This document shows, in pieces, positions 49,551-62,400 of a stretch of 64,000 nucleotides of DNA (the first letter of the stretch is position 1; each line of letters starts with the position of its first letter). The notes below the pieces were generated by a model that was given only the letters and a program-made list of their open reading frames with translations, searched no databases and had not been told where the DNA came from. Origin of the DNA: Ptiloglossa arizonensis (Eukaryota > Arthropoda > Insecta > Hymenoptera > Colletidae); the NCBI RefSeq assembly GCF_051014685.1, contig NC_135049.1, forward strand, positions 31,947,531 through 32,011,530. Direction: 5' to 3'. The translations under genes were made by a program, and so were the position numbers.

Positions 49551-52500
49551 TCGTGCGCGCAAAAATTCCTACAAAGTATTACCCTTTCGAGCGACTCGGC
49601 TGGAAACGAACCGGGCCGGGAGAGAGTGTGGGAGAGAGGGAGAGAGGGTGAGGGAAGAGGGAAGAGACAGAGAAAGACTTTTGTTCGGTCCCGGTGCTCG
49701 CCGGAATTTCGTACGCGCAACGATGCGCGGAAAAAGGGGCACGCCGTTACGGTAAGAAACCGCAAAGCTCCGCCGCGAGGGACAAGAAGCCGCGAGGTGG
49801 GCGTATCGCAAAAAGCTGCGTAATTGCGGGTTCCGGGCGAGTCCGGAGGACGCCGCGAAAGATCTGCCCTTCCGCGCGGGCCACGGGGGGTAACATCCTG
49901 CGACCTACATCAACGAAAGCGAGGATACATTATTACTATCATCGGAAAGCAAAGCTCCGATGGTGCGACGGCCGCAGGGTGTTTCAGGGTCGGTTGCCAT
50001 GGCAATGCGCTGGGACAGCCACGGGGTGCAGCCTGGAATATCCACCCTCTTGCCTCTTTTCCGCGATTCTCCCTGCTCCCCCTACGGTCGCCCGTCCACC
50101 TCTCTCTCTCTTTCTCTCTCTCTCTCTCCGTATACGCGTCTCCTTTCCTCTTTCCCTCCTGCTCGCCCCTTTCGCTTCGCCTCCTTTCCCGCTACCCTCG
50201 ACCGTTTCGCTTCTCTCTCTCTCTCTCTCTCTCTCTGTCCGTCCCTCTCTCGCACGCGCGTTCCTGGCTCCTGCCTCTCCTCCACCGACGAATCCTTTCC
50301 CCCGTCCCTCGGGCTTCTCTCGCTCGTTCTCTGTCTCTCTCGCGTTCTCGTTCTCCCTCGGCATTGTTGCCTCCGAAATCCTCTCCTCCGACTCTTCCTC
50401 GGTGGTTCGGAACTCGGTTCTCGCGCCTCCGCGCCGGTTCGTCTAATCGCGTCGTTCGCTCGGCGCTTTATTTATTCGTCGCGACGGATTCGGTTCGCGC
50501 GCGTTTCGTCGGGTTGCCGCGGTGTAGAACGATCGATGATGCGTGAGCGACGCGCACACCGGACGAGAAAAAGCGGCTGCCAGTTACGGTATCACGGCCA
50601 GAACCCGTGCTCGCGCGATCAGCAAATACAATTATCGGGCCGAAGATTCCTCCTGGCCGCGTGGAATCGTTCCAGCTCGGTTCTATTTCCGTCGTTCGGG
50701 TCCCCGTCCCGACCGCGATTCGACCGTATTTTTCGAGCGACCGGTTTTCTTCGGAGTCGCGTTTTTCCGCGATAAAAACGAAACCCAGACACGCGGGCGC
50801 GCGTCGGAATCCTGGCCGTTGGATGAAAAGGGCCCGCGTCTCTCCGTCGGGGTTTTCATCCAGCCGGCAGCCAGCCCTTCCTCGCATTCATCCGTTATCG
50901 GAGCTTCCCGACGACCTTTGGCTCGAGAACAAACCAGTCTCGTCGATTCGAGCGGTCGCATCGATCTCGATACCGAGACTCGAATCCCTGGCGGTCTTTT
51001 TTTCCGCGGAGTCGAGTTACCCCGAGCCTGTAGTCTCGCCGCCGAGGTTCCCTCTTTTTTTTCCCCTTTTTCTTTTTCTTTTTTTTTTTCAGTCCACGAG
51101 ACGACGGGGTCGGCCGTTTTGCTCGAGAGGAGTCGGCGACGAACTCGTCCGCGTAACAAGTCGAAGCCACGCGCGCTTTCGCGAGCACCCTTTCCTCTCC
51201 GTTCGCTCGGCGCTCCTTCCGTTCGGCTCGTTGCCTCTTCGCGCATCGGAGAAAGGACACCGGCGACCGTAACGAGAGACTCGCCCCGAAACTTTTCGCG
51301 CTCGTTAGAAACTAATTACTTTCCGCGCGCTCGCCTCCGATCGGTGGAAAGGCGGGGTACTTTGAGAGACACCGAGCCGACCGTTTCGCGATCAATTCTC
51401 GGTAGCCACTTTCGAACGCTCGCCGAATATCGCGGAAACTTTCCCCTCGAGCGATATCGTCGACCGTTACCCGTCCTTCCATCCAGGGGGATGTTAAATT
51501 CCCGCGAACGCCGCTAAAGCGCAAACCGCGAGAGATCGAATCGTTGATAATCGTTGGTTTCGCGCGAACGTAAACGGAACGATAGTTTCGGTGCGTCGTT
51601 GAAAACGGAAAATTAATCGACTGGTATAACGCGAACGAGATCGCGTGGCGTTCGACGGATCGTCGGAACCGGCAGCACGAGGAAAGTCTTTCGTTCGCGT
51701 CGCGCGAAAGAAACGCGGATAAAGTCGCGACCCTCGACCCTCGAGGCTCGTTCGTCATCTCCGAGATCGATCGCCTCGCTCGGCGAAAAACAAAACCGCA
51801 ACCGCCTCCTCCGGGGCGATTCTAGCTCGCGTCGAGCTGATTTCACGGCCGATTTTTGACCATTGGAAACGAATCGGGTCGTGGGACGAAAATTTCGTAC
51901 GATCACCTTGGACGTTTCGCGAGCCGGAGTACTCGTTCGGGGCAAATTTTTCCTAGACGTTCGAGCGGAGGAAAAGGGTAGCGTCCAACGGAGAAACGAG
52001 ACGAATCCTCGAGGCGTAGAATCAACGCCCTTTGCGAGCGCGGAGGTTTTTGCTCGTTCGAGACCCGGGGGATGGTTTCGCGAAGAAAGAGAAAGCTCCG
52101 CGGCGAAGGAAGCGGAACCCTTTCAGCCAGATATCTTTAATCGCGCCGACATAAAGACCGTCTACGACACCGAAAGTCGGCGAGGTCGAGCCTCGCTGCC
52201 GCCTAGGCCATTCAACGAGCCAAACAATGCTCCTTTTTATCGGGACTGCGAACCTCGCGGGGACGATACGACCAACGCGCGTGTTTACCCTTTTTCTTTC
52301 CTCCTTTGCTCCGCGACCTTTCTCGCGGGTTCCGCGTACCGAGCGGAAACAACGCGGAAACAATCGGACGATCGTTTCGCCTTTATCCCCGCGCCTCGCG
52401 ATCGAATCCTCGAGAGTCGAAAAAACAGACCGCGAATCGAAGCGAAACGAGACGCGGAAAAGGGCTGTTTCGGCGCCTTTAAAATGCAGATAACGAAATC

Positions 52501-54404
52501 AGCCAGGGAAATCGTACTCATCCATATTCAAAAGATTTCTTCGGAAGAATTACCATTCGCCCGGATTACGGGTCGTAGATACGAGAAAACGTATTATGCC
52601 GGCCGTCGCGTCGCGTCGCGTCGCCTCGCAATTCGTGCGCGTTTCTCGCATTACGAGCGTAATCTTCGCTCGGAGTTATTTCGCGAATCTGGAAAACGAG
52701 ACGAGGGTGAGAATCTTTGGCCGCGGCGACGGAAAAGAGAAGGACGAAACGTGGAACGTTCCGACTCGTACAGAGTCGCGGTCCGATCGAAAACGTAAGC
52801 GTATTCTCGCGAAAACCCCGACGCAATATTTCACGAGGGCGATCGACGATCGGAGAGCGGTATCCCCTCGTAAAAATTCGTCGTCGGATACTCTTTTCTT
52901 CGTCGAAGCGAGCAACGCCGAGCCTACGGTTTCCCCTCGCGAAGGAAAAGTTCGATTCGCGACCGAGAGGATGCCGTGCGGCCTTCGGGCCGAGACGAGA
53001 TTCGAGGGAGGACGAGATCCAAGAGAGAGAGGAGAGAGAGAGAGAGAGGGCAGAAGGGGGCCTCGGTGGATAGGAGAGTAATAAATGGCCGGGATGAATA
53101 ATAACTCGGTTATTGAAAGAAAATTCCGGCCGATACGAGTTTCGAAACTCCGAGGCATTAGCCCAGTTCCAGACACGGGATAAGGCATCGACTCTGTTCC
53201 TTTTCTCTTCTCGGTCCGTACCCCCGCGTGCTTTGTCTCCCTTTCGTCTTTCGTCTTTCGTCTTTCGAATTCTCCGGCTGTACGCTTTGGCCGCCGTTAC
53301 CGCCGAGCCAACGTCCCAATCTAACAGCCTCGCCCGTCCCCTGCTCGCCTACCGAGCCACGTCCGCATAATGGCTATTCAGATAGCGAATCGATTTATTT
53401 CCCCGGGGGCTTTCGGAAACTTGGAGCCTCTCGAGCCGCGAACTTCGAACCCCGCTCCTCTCCTCTCCTCCTTTTCTCGTATTCTTCCGTTACCCCTGGA
53501 ACCCGGAAACCTTTCGAGCGCCGCGATACGTCCGGTCCACCGTGTTCGGGATCACCGTTATCTTGGCGAGTTCGCGCGAAATACGCGAGCCGAATCCCCG
53601 CCGGCTTCGGGGCACGAAACGCGCGAGAAGCGGAAAAACCGTGGACACTGCGGAAATCGACGACTCGGCGCGCGATCCGGTTCCAGTTTCTCGAGTGGCG
53701 GAGTCTCGCGACGAGAGCCACGGTTCGAATGTCTCGATGGTCGTTTGTCGCTGACAGCTCGCCAAGAACCTCAAAGGAGTCCGGTGGTCGGTCGACCGCC
53801 GAGTCCGGGTTCCGGACCGCTTTTCGCCGACTGCGTCTCCTCGTTCGACCGCGTTCAATGCCGTATGAAATTTCTCGAGTTATCGACTGGAAACCGACCG
53901 TAAAGAAGTCGCCGAGCCTTTCGTACGAGAGGTGTTTCGTTCGTTTTTATATTCCGAAAGAAACGGGGGATCGATCGTCGAACGTTCGTCGTTGTTCCCC
54001 GATGGTTTATTTTGCCGTTACGATCGCGCCGGAGGGCAAAACCAACCGATCCCGACTTCGTCTCTTACTTGCATCCACCGATGTCTTCGTTTCGCTCGAT
54101 TGAAATTTCATCGACGATGCTCCGTATCCGTATAATTTCGTCTCGGACGATTCGAATACGCGGCGAGATCGTCGCGCATCGTTCTTACCTTGTTCGGATA
54201 TCCGTTGTAACGTAGAAGCTTCTTGCAGCATTTGCCGCGGTTCTCGTAGTAGAACATCTGGACCATTTCTGCGCGATCGGTCGCGGCGCTGACGGTGAAC
54301 GGTGCACCGTCGTTCCCGATGCTCCTCGAAGAGGAGGCCGATTGCTGCTGGGCCGGTGATTCCCGGCGGCCGAGTGGCACGCACGGACACCACCCCGAGA
54401 CCAT
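37595..54404 (-). CDS. Unidentified 198-residue protein, four exons
   Basis: I do not recognise the family. Exons are 54404-54189, 42460-42342, 38798-38705 and 37762-37595, with introns of about 11.7, 3.5 and 0.9 kb. Phases 0, 2, 0 match and the chain ends in TAG. The ATG is the first after an in-frame TAG 17 codons upstream; Met47 and Met50 are later alternatives. Residues 1-45 are Ser/Gln-rich and look disordered. From about 47 the chain is rich in aromatic, Cys and basic residues ([20 protein letters not shown]), then [18 protein letters not shown], then alternating polar and hydrophobic stretches that suggest beta strands ([13 protein letters not shown]), ending [20 protein letters not shown]. 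There is no signal peptide or clear membrane helix, so a cytoplasmic or nuclear place is likely. A faint likeness of [11 protein letters not shown] to a stretch in the KIAA0930 family (KTNTFQGVIF) is too short to name it. Confidence 0.7.
38705..38798 (-). CDS. 198-residue protein, exon 3
   Basis: The acceptor TGTTTCAG completes an Arg codon. It encodes [20 protein letters not shown] and [11 protein letters not shown]. The donor AAG|GTACGG is phase 0. Confidence 0.72.
39928..39971 (+). repeat. GCGAGCGG/GCGA tetranucleotide-type repeat
   Basis: Units of GAGCGGGC pass into pure GAGC units. Confidence 0.85.
40939..41164 (+). repeat. 113-bp tandem duplication, two copies
   Basis: The units start at 40939 and 41052 (GCGTTTTCCGCTTCTTTCTC). 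They differ by few bases over a shared TCGAGCTCG, GAAGAAGAATCG and GCAAGGAGGGACGAAACAGA. The second copy also carries small insertions. High similarity suggests a recent event. Confidence 0.85.
42342..42460 (-). CDS. 198-residue protein, exon 2
   Basis: The acceptor is GTCGCAG before GTGCTTC and the donor AG|GTAAGT is strong. It encodes residues 73-111 with many Trp ([13 protein letters not shown]). The other frames contain stops or do not continue into exon 3. Confidence 0.7.
45073..45123 (+). repeat. GTC/TTC trinucleotide microsatellite
   Basis: A run of GTC and TTC units ending GTTGTCG. Confidence 0.85.
46589..46646 (+). repeat. GA dinucleotide microsatellite
   Basis: Begins with GAAA variants, then about 20 pure GA units. 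Confidence 0.9.
48761..48862 (+). repeat. Two adjacent minisatellites (10-bp and 7-bp units)
   Basis: About four GACGCGAGGA units are followed, after about 30 bases, by about four GCGGATG units. Confidence 0.85.
49526..49552 (+). repeat. GCCCGC hexanucleotide repeat
   Basis: About four units in a GC-rich setting. Confidence 0.8.
50101..50236 (+). repeat. CT-rich tract with two pure CT runs
   Basis: Pure or near-pure CT at about 50101-50129 and 50211-50236, embedded in a longer pyrimidine-rich segment. Confidence 0.85.
54189..54404 (-). CDS. 198-residue protein, exon 1
   Basis: Residues 1-72: a Ser/Gln-rich start, then a Cys- and Lys-rich segment ending NGYPNK. The donor AAG|GTAAGA is phase 0. 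Confidence 0.7.
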
Positions 54405-57400
54405 CACACCGATCGACCCGGATCCACCTCGATCCCACGCGCCTCTGCCCTTCGCCTACCACGATCGCCTCTTCTTCGACGGTACGCCGCTTCTCATCCT
54501 TCTCCTCGTCGCGTCTCGCCGCTTTTCCGCCCGGCTGACTCGCTTCGGCTAATTTCCCAGAGTTCTTTGGCACTTTGTTCCTTCGATAAACACTTTGGTG
54601 GAAACTTGGTCGACGCTGACGCGCGATCCGCCTTTTCGTCCCCGTTTCCTCGACGGCGCGACGTTCGAGTCTCGTGGAGTTTCGCTCGGATTATCGGGCC
54701 TGAAACATATCGTCGAAACGTTTACACAGACGTCGAGCAAAGTCGCGGGAATCGCGAAGAGAGCGCGCGGTGATCTGCTCGCGCTCGACTCGCGGTCGAG
54801 ATTCGAGCGATCCGTCGAGCGATCGGCCTCGTTGGCCACCAACCGCTAACTAGGTTTTTCCTCGAGCAGTTGGCCGCGCAACGACCGCTTCGGTCGCTCG
54901 ACTCGAAAATTTTCTCACGGAAAGGTATCCGATCGAAGACGAAACGCGCGCGGGAAACGAGTTCTCAGCGAGCAACGATCCAACGCGAACGGTATCGGTA
55001 CGGGAAGGGATTCGATTAGTCGGGAGCGATCGGTCGGTCTGGTTTCCGGCGAGCGAATCGAGGGAACCGATGGAATCCATCGTCCGTTTGTCTGGCTTAA
55101 CTCCGCGGAGTTTATTTCGGGATCGACGGACCGCGAATTCCGTGGAAAAATGGAAGCTCGCGCGGGAAGGAGACTCGTCGCGGGAGAAGGTTCGTCGAGC
55201 GATCCGGCTAATAATTCCGTTAGCTCGCGAAGCGTTACTCCGCTCTCGAAGAAAGTCGAAGTCGACCGCGCCGGCAATATCGCCGGGCGAAACGCTAGAG
55301 GGGATAGAAAAAAGGAAGAAAAAGAAAAGAAAAAAAAAAAACAAGTCCGCGAATTTGCAATTCATGAGAGAAGTCGAGGGTATTTGTCGTCGACGAGGCA
55401 GCGATATTCGCAGGATACGCCGCCGCGCGACCTAGTTCGAGGACGGCGCCGCGCGTCTTTTAACTCCCCGTCTCCGTCTACCCTCGACGGTCTACCGATC
55501 GTTTTCGCGATCGTCGACGACAATTAAATTCAACGATACGAAAAGAATCGTAGACGTCGGGCTCCCAGGATAACGAGCGTAGGAAACGAGCCTCGTCGAT
55601 TTACGTCTCGCGGAGAGGGACGATATCGCGCACCGTCACCCTCCCTTCGACGAAAACAAGAAACGAGGAACGAGGAACGCGTTGTTTTATCGTTTCCGAT
55701 CGGCGACGGTCTCGCGACGATTTTCCAACCCGCGCCGAATTTCCGTGGAAAATTCACCCATTGTTCGACGATGATCCGCGCTGTTTGCCGGCCGCAAAAA
55801 ACTATCGGAGCGTTTTATATCCCTGGCTCTGGATAGGGAGCGAGCGACCGTTCGCCGATGCGTCGGAGGGACAGGGGGGGCCAGCCGCGGCTAATGGAAA
55901 CCGCAGGTTCGACGAACTCTCGGGAAAATCGGACGGAAACTCGCGCTTCTGACCGACCAGTTTCGCGTCCAACGCTACCAGAAACGATAAACCGGTATCG
56001 AACGGTGCGGTTTTATTCGCCCGTATCCGAGCGCGGCGAAACCGAGTTCCGTCCAGCCGGCTCTCCCTGCCGCGATCAAAGTCGCGAGAATCGTGGCAAA
56101 TTTTTCATCGTTCGACGGAACTTGGACGCGATCGCGTTCTCGAGAGGGAGAGAGGATCGTTACGCGCCAGATCCGACGAGAGGTTCACCGTGAACGCGTA
56201 GCAAAGTATCGCGTCTCGTTCGCGCCGTTTGCCTCCGCGCTCGACGACGTACGAGATACATCGAGCGATAAAGATTGCGTTTCGCTCGACGGTTCGACGA
56301 GTAACCCGCGACAACGCTGTCGAACCGCCGAGACGAAACGCTTTGCGCGATATCTCGCGAGCCGTCGGAGCGGGAACGGAAACGCGGGACAAATATTTTT
56401 TCGGGACTCCGTTTGTGTACTCGGTTCGCGAAAGCCTCGGAAATTCGTCCGGGCTGCGCGGGCGTTTGCGTTTCCACTTTTCCCGTAACCGCGTAAATTT
56501 CCACGTCCCTCCATCAACCGGCTCGAGGTTTCCCTCGCGAGTCACTTCGTCTTCTCGCGGTTGGTTCGTCCGTCGCTCCCCTACTCGGTTCTCGATGCTC
56601 TCGTTCCACCCTCGCTCGGAGATACTCTCGAGAAATAATCCTCGGGCGAGCTTTCGATTTCCCCGAGCTCGCGATACCACCGGATCGAGCGATCGGCCGT
56701 AAAGTTTTCTTCCCGTAACCGTTGTCGACCGTATAAATTACTCACCTCGGGAACTTGCCGGCAGCTTCGAAATCGCGCGCGGGCGGGCCAAGTTTGCGTC
56801 CGCCCGGTTGCGAGAACCTCGAGCAGGGTATCCGCGGCGGCGGAGGAGGCGGCAGCGGCGGCGGCAGAGACCGTAAACTCATTTTCGAACTCGATAACTC
56901 AACCGTCGAAGTCGGGGCGAGTAAACTTTCTTTCCCCAAGTGGCGGCAAGTCGCGAAACTACGCGATGCAAATTTCAAAACGATCGAACGTTAATCGGGC
57001 GGCGCGTGGCCGACGCTCTCGGACCACCGGGGCCGCGTTGAATCAAACTTTCGGTTCGGTCCGCGACACGGAGAACATTTTCCCTGCGGTTTTCGTTCGT
57101 TGGAACATTTGTTTTTTTTTCTTTTTTTTTGTTCTCCCCGGAGCCGCGCACGAGCCGTGTCCCGACGTCGAGCGTACGTTTTTTCGCGCGTCGAGCTCGC
57201 TCCGACGATCGTGCGCCGTTAATAGCATTTTTCCGTCGGCGTCGAAGGCGTAAAAACGTTTAGTCGAGGCGAGCGTTGTCGCGCGCGCGATACAACGGCC
57301 CTCGCGACGACGCCACCGGCGCTCGACGACCGAAAGGAAAGAGAGGAAAAAGGAAACAGGAACGAAAGAAAAAAGAAATCCGTCGCGCCGCAATTTCTTC

Positions 57401-57799
57401 ACCCGTCGAAGTATTTCTCGCGGACAAGGAAAACGCCGCGCACCGGGGAACCGGAAACAATGGATCGCTCTCGTTCGTTCGGAGCCATTTCTCGCGGCGA
57501 TACGCGCGTTGATGAAAATCGCGCGACGAACCGGACGCGAGATCGACGCGTCGCACCACCGAAGAAAGAATCGCGAGCGGAGTCGGTCGAGCTCTCGCGC
57601 GCAACGACGTCTCCCCGGTTAATTGGACCGATCGCAGTGAAACGTCTACCACCGACGATCCGACAGCGATACGAGGAGGGTGACGAGGAGAACGCGCGAC
57701 CACCGACGACGCGCTCTGATCCTCCGTCCGAGCATCGGGAAGGATATCCTGCGTCCTGTTCCTCCGCGAGTAAAACTGAAACGTACCTCGTATCGGTAT

Positions 57800-57813
57800 G
57801 CGGCGGCGGTGGC

Positions 57814-57844
<31 letters not shown>

Positions 57845-57862
57845 GTGGCGGTGGCGGTGGCT
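57800..57862 (+). repeat. GGC/GGT trinucleotide repeat
   Basis: Over 20 units of GGC or GGT with one TGT. Confidence 0.9.
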
Positions 57863-58301
57863 GGTTCTTGGATAAATCCTCGAGGCGAAAGGAATCGCTG
57901 GCTCGGCTCGCTCGGTTTTTCGTGATCTCCCGGTCTGGGTAATCGCGGTTCCTCCGCGCACGACGACACGATCCACGGTAAACGAGAGGAGGACGATCGA
58001 GGTACGCGAACCGTTTCCGTAAATTAACGCGACGAGGTACGATCGCGCGATCGAAATCTCGAAAATGTCGCGCTCGAGACGGCGAGCGAACGCGAACTAA
58101 GGGGTACGGAGCTCGTCGTCCCGTCGGCTCGTCGCGCTCGACGTCGCGCTCGACGCCGAACGACGCTTCCTTCGTTTCGACGGCGCAGGACAGACTGAGA
58201 GCTCGCCGCCGACCCGCCGACCACGGAACCCGCCACCCCCACCGCCTCCTACCCGTCCTACCCTTCCGTTCTCTTGCAACTGCCACGCGTGCCTTCCTTC
58301 C

Positions 58302-58341
58302 GTTCTGCCCGTTCTGCCCGTTCTGCTCGTTCTGCCCGTTC
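58302..58341 (+). repeat. 9-bp tandem repeat (GTTCTGCCC)
   Basis: Four units with one base change. Confidence 0.85.
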
Positions 58342-59370
58342 CGACGTTCCGTCTTGGCGCTGGATTAGCGTTCAATTTCGCTCCGTTTGCCCTTCTCTCC
58401 CTCCCACCCTCCCTCCCCCTCTCTTTCTCTATATTCTCTCTCTCTCTTCACCCTTTTTCCTTTTCTCGTCTCTTCTTTGCGAATTCGCGCGCGTCCGAGA
58501 ATAACGCGGCGCGGATTCCGTTCGCGCGAGGAGGTACCGCGAAAGGAGGATACGCGACGGGTCGCGCGTTAGAAGACGGTATGCCGCAGAAACACGGGGA
58601 CGTTTCTGTCGGCGGTCCATGTGCGGATTCGGTGCCGCGCACGCGCTCCCATAAATCACCCTGCGAGCTCTCCTCCGCGTTTCGTGGCTCCTCGTCCCGA
58701 TGCGTTACGGCCGCTACGTGTCCAACGCGACTCGCTCCCGAATTCCGCGCTTTATTTTCTCCCCTCTCGAAGATTCTCGATCCACCGAGCGTCTCCCCCC
58801 CATCCCGATATCGGGAAGAGAAATACCTGACGAAACGTATCGCGTTCCTCCCCCCCGAAACGAAAGTAAAAACGACGCGCGTGTCCTCGCGAGCGAATCG
58901 TCCCGTACGTCGATAAGAATTTGCGCTTTTCGGGGAGGAAAAGAAACAATCGCCGCTCCCTTTTCTCGGTTTCCACCGATTCTCGTTTCTAGGTTTCGCC
59001 GTGCGCACGAACCTCGATCGAAATAATTCTTCCGATGGCGAACGATACGATTAAACGATTTATTCCGAGTCGTTCTGCGTTCGAATCGTAACGATACCGC
59101 GAACGATAACGAGCCAGTCTCGAGTGTACCGACCGATTTCGATATCCGTTTGATATCTCGACGCGATGCACGGGAATTGATACGTATCGGTAATAACGAG
59201 TGCCTCGGCCGACGCTAGAGTACCGCCTCTTCCTATTCCGATTCGTTCCGTTCTCTCGTTCGTCTTGTTTCGCCGTTTCTTCTCGCGGAAAAACAACGCA
59301 AACGCGAATACTCGGGGATTGCGAGTGCCGCCCCCGAGAAGTCCTTTTGTTCGATGGGTATCTATCCGTC

Positions 59371-59432
59371 GTTCGTTCGTTCGTTCGTTCGTTCGTTCGT
59401 TCGTTCGTTGGTTCGTTCGTTCGTTGGTTGGT
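59371..59432 (+). repeat. GTTC tetranucleotide microsatellite
   Basis: About 15 units, with GTTG variants at the end. Confidence 0.9.
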
Positions 59433-62400
59433 GTTTTTCCCCGCGGTAACCATCGGGTGCATTGTCACCGTGCTGCCTTTGCGCGTTTCCTACGGCAACA
59501 ACGTTGCGCGCGAAAGCCAATTCTCGCACCGAACAAACCCATCTCCGGGTCGAGGGAAAATCTCGTCCGCCGCGACTCGTTTGTTCGCCTTTGTGCTTTC
59601 GGCTCGCGGTATTCGACGCGGCTAATTAAATAAATTTCGGTCGTCGCGCAGTTCCTGGTAGGAAAAAACTTCCGGTGGGGGTCCAGCTCGGCCGTCTCGT
59701 TCCGGTTTTCGATCGCGGGACGACGTCCACGACGGCGCGAGCTTAACCCCGGATTTTCCCAACAAGAAGCCGTCTCTCCACCTCCACTGGCATCGTCGAC
59801 GAGACAGTTCTCCACGAGCGTTCTCCGCCTCGCCGTTTTCGCCTTTCCTAACGAAAAAATAAATATTTCACCGTGAGACCGACTCCGTCTCTCGGTGAAA
59901 CGCCTCTCATTTTTTCCCGGCACGCCGACGGCAAACGAGCTATTTTCTTTAAGAATTCACGCCGTTTCCCCGATCGGCCGGCTCGCTCGAGATATATTTT
60001 TCCACGAAAATTTTCTTCTTGCCGTCCGCGCGCACGGTGTCCCGAAAAAAGGAGCGCGGGAGAGTAAAAAAAATTCCCAGAGACTCGGAGTCGAGAACGC
60101 GCGCGAGAAATTCTAGCGAGGGGACGATCGAAGGCGTTCGTTCGGTCCTCGTCGCTTCATCGTCGCTGACGGAATTAATACGAGGAGTAACTCGGGCCGA
60201 ACATCGCGCATCGATACGATCGAATCTCAGCGATGAAGAGCAACGTCCTACGAGCGCTCGACGAACGAAACTTTTCGTTTCGCGTCGCCCGGGAAGGTTT
60301 CGTAAAATTCCAAGTATTTTTTACGGTCGATTTCCAGCGAACGGAGAACGGGAGTTTATTTCGGAGCTTAGTTTCGTCGAGTTTCTATCTTTAGGTCCTC
60401 GAGGACAGGGGACGCGTGTGTCGCGGCAGCGTCGTTTGCATGGAAATGTGCCCGGCTAACAGAGCCCCGCGTCTCGTTCCGGGCTGGGCTTTTAATTATC
60501 GCGCTCAGGCACACGCTAAGACCAACGAAAACGTACTCGCCGATACGTTCTCCTTGTTCCTTTTTTTTTCGCAAACTCGTTCGTTTTCTACGGCCGGGAG
60601 CTACTTCTGGAACGGAAAACGGGGGAGAACGATCGCGTACACGTCCGCCGTTCGTAATCGAGACGGGCCTCTCACGTGCAATGGGAAACGAGGGTTCCGG
60701 GAAAGTGTCGCGTTCGTAGGGAAAACTAATCGAGCGATGTCTTTCTCGTCCGAAAGGTTTCGTCACCGGACGGCCCGCTCGGCGTCGATCTTCTCCGCGA
60801 CCGATAGATTTTTCTCGCGACCTCGCGACGAGGGAACGTCGTTTCGCACGGAATTCTCCCGCGCGAAGAAATCTCGAAACGTTGCCGGCATCGACGACAC
60901 TAATTAACTTTTCGATTAGAAGCCCGGCGCGAAACGCTCGATGGAACGCTTTAACGAGGCCCCTCGAGAAAACTGCATTTCACGGAGGGAGAGTTTTCTC
61001 GGTCGAGTCTCGACTCTGACCGCCTACGAGTGTCCCGACGAGAGGGTTTCGCGGTTTTGTTCCCGGTGTTTGCGAATTTTGCGCGGAACGCGCGCGCCTC
61101 GTGGACGCAGACGCTGTCAGTCGCGGGAGGTTGACGTTGACGAGGAGATCGCGAACGGAACCACGAGGACGGAGCAATTGTCCCGGATAAGTACCGATGG
61201 AAGTTGGACAAAGCCAACGGAGAGACGGCCGGGTGACAATGCGACGGTGGAGGTTTCGGGGATCGGTCGGGGTTCGAGGGTGGCGGAGACGAAGCTGGAA
61301 GGCTACCGCCGAAGGAACCCGAGAGGCGGGAGGAACGGAGCTCGGGTTAACCGAAGCGATAACCAGTCTCTTGGTCCGCGGAACTTTCCGAATCCGTCCC
61401 TTTGCCAGCTTCCTGTCTTCGACCTCGTCTCTCCCGCCCAACCTACCGACGCTCTCGCCCTCGCGAAACCTGGAGCCATCTCGGACCCGAGACTCGCGAA
61501 ATACCACTCGGGGCGCGAGACTCGACGACCGCTCGCGCGTAAAAACCACGAACAAAGAAACCGACTTACCGTACTCCGAGTTCGGAACAACGAAACCGCG
61601 GGACTCGGTGATTTCGTTTTCTCTCGGACGAGGAGACCGGCCGGATCCGAGTCTCTCAGCGCGACGATACGTTTTCGAGAATCTCCTTTCCAGATCCATT
61701 ATTTTGAACGATCAGCGCCGCTAACGAAGCGAAAAGACTCACCCGTGTCGTAAAATCGATGAAACGTCTATCCCGTGCGCGCACGCTCGATCGAATTTCT
61801 CGACACGATAGACCGATCTATCGCCCGATGACAAATAACCAGCCCCGGCCTATTGTGCGTCGCGCAGCTAGGGCTCGCCAGTTACGTTATGCGCCATTTG
61901 CTTTTAATCGCCGCCGAGCTATTAATCAAATTTCGTGGACCGCGTCTCTTCCGCGATACCCATTGTTTACGGATCGAGATCGATACCGATATCGCGCTGC
62001 TTTCCTTCCGCGGTCGAGGCGACGAGGCGGCGTGGCGCCGACCGACGTTCGTTAACGAGTTCTTCGCGCGGCGCGTAATTTTAACGCGTGCCGTTTTTCG
62101 CACCGTTGCGTCCCTCGCGCGTATCGATACGGCTTCGAACACGCGGAAAATTGTTTCCTTCGTTAAATCGTCATTGTAAATCTACCTGTTGCCGCGCGCA
62201 GGCAGTTAGCCAATCGGTTCACCGCAACGGACGCGATCGCTCCGACGAATTACGATCGGTTTTGTAAAATCGGCGATTTTCGCGGTTAAGCGTTTTCCTC
62301 GTGCACCGTTCCAGCGTGATTCCGAGCGAAAGAAAGGGTGGTCGGTTTCCGCGAGGCTCGAAAACGAGACCCTAACGAACCTATTTACATGCGATGATTA

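Larger units (their letters stand above)
42461..54188 (-). other. Intron 1 (11.7 kb) of the 198-residue-protein gene
   Basis: GC-rich, with many microsatellites (GTC at 45073-45123, GA at 46589-46646, CT around 50101-50236, GA near 53025-53047). Its open frames of up to 356 codons (47439-48509 plus strand) overlap others on both strands and show no domain or sensible composition, so they are not called. A first intron of this length often holds enhancers; that is inference. Confidence 0.45.

Noticed and set aside
50543..52798. Two open frames of over 300 codons, plus strand (50543-51517 and 51863-52798)
   Set aside because: Same composition bias, no recognisable motif, and they run through the intron of the minus-strand gene without splice support.
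56742..56978. 78-codon minus-strand frame with a Pro run and a consensus donor
   Set aside because: Phase 2 at its donor does not match exon 2 of the gene downstream, and no other partner exon was found.
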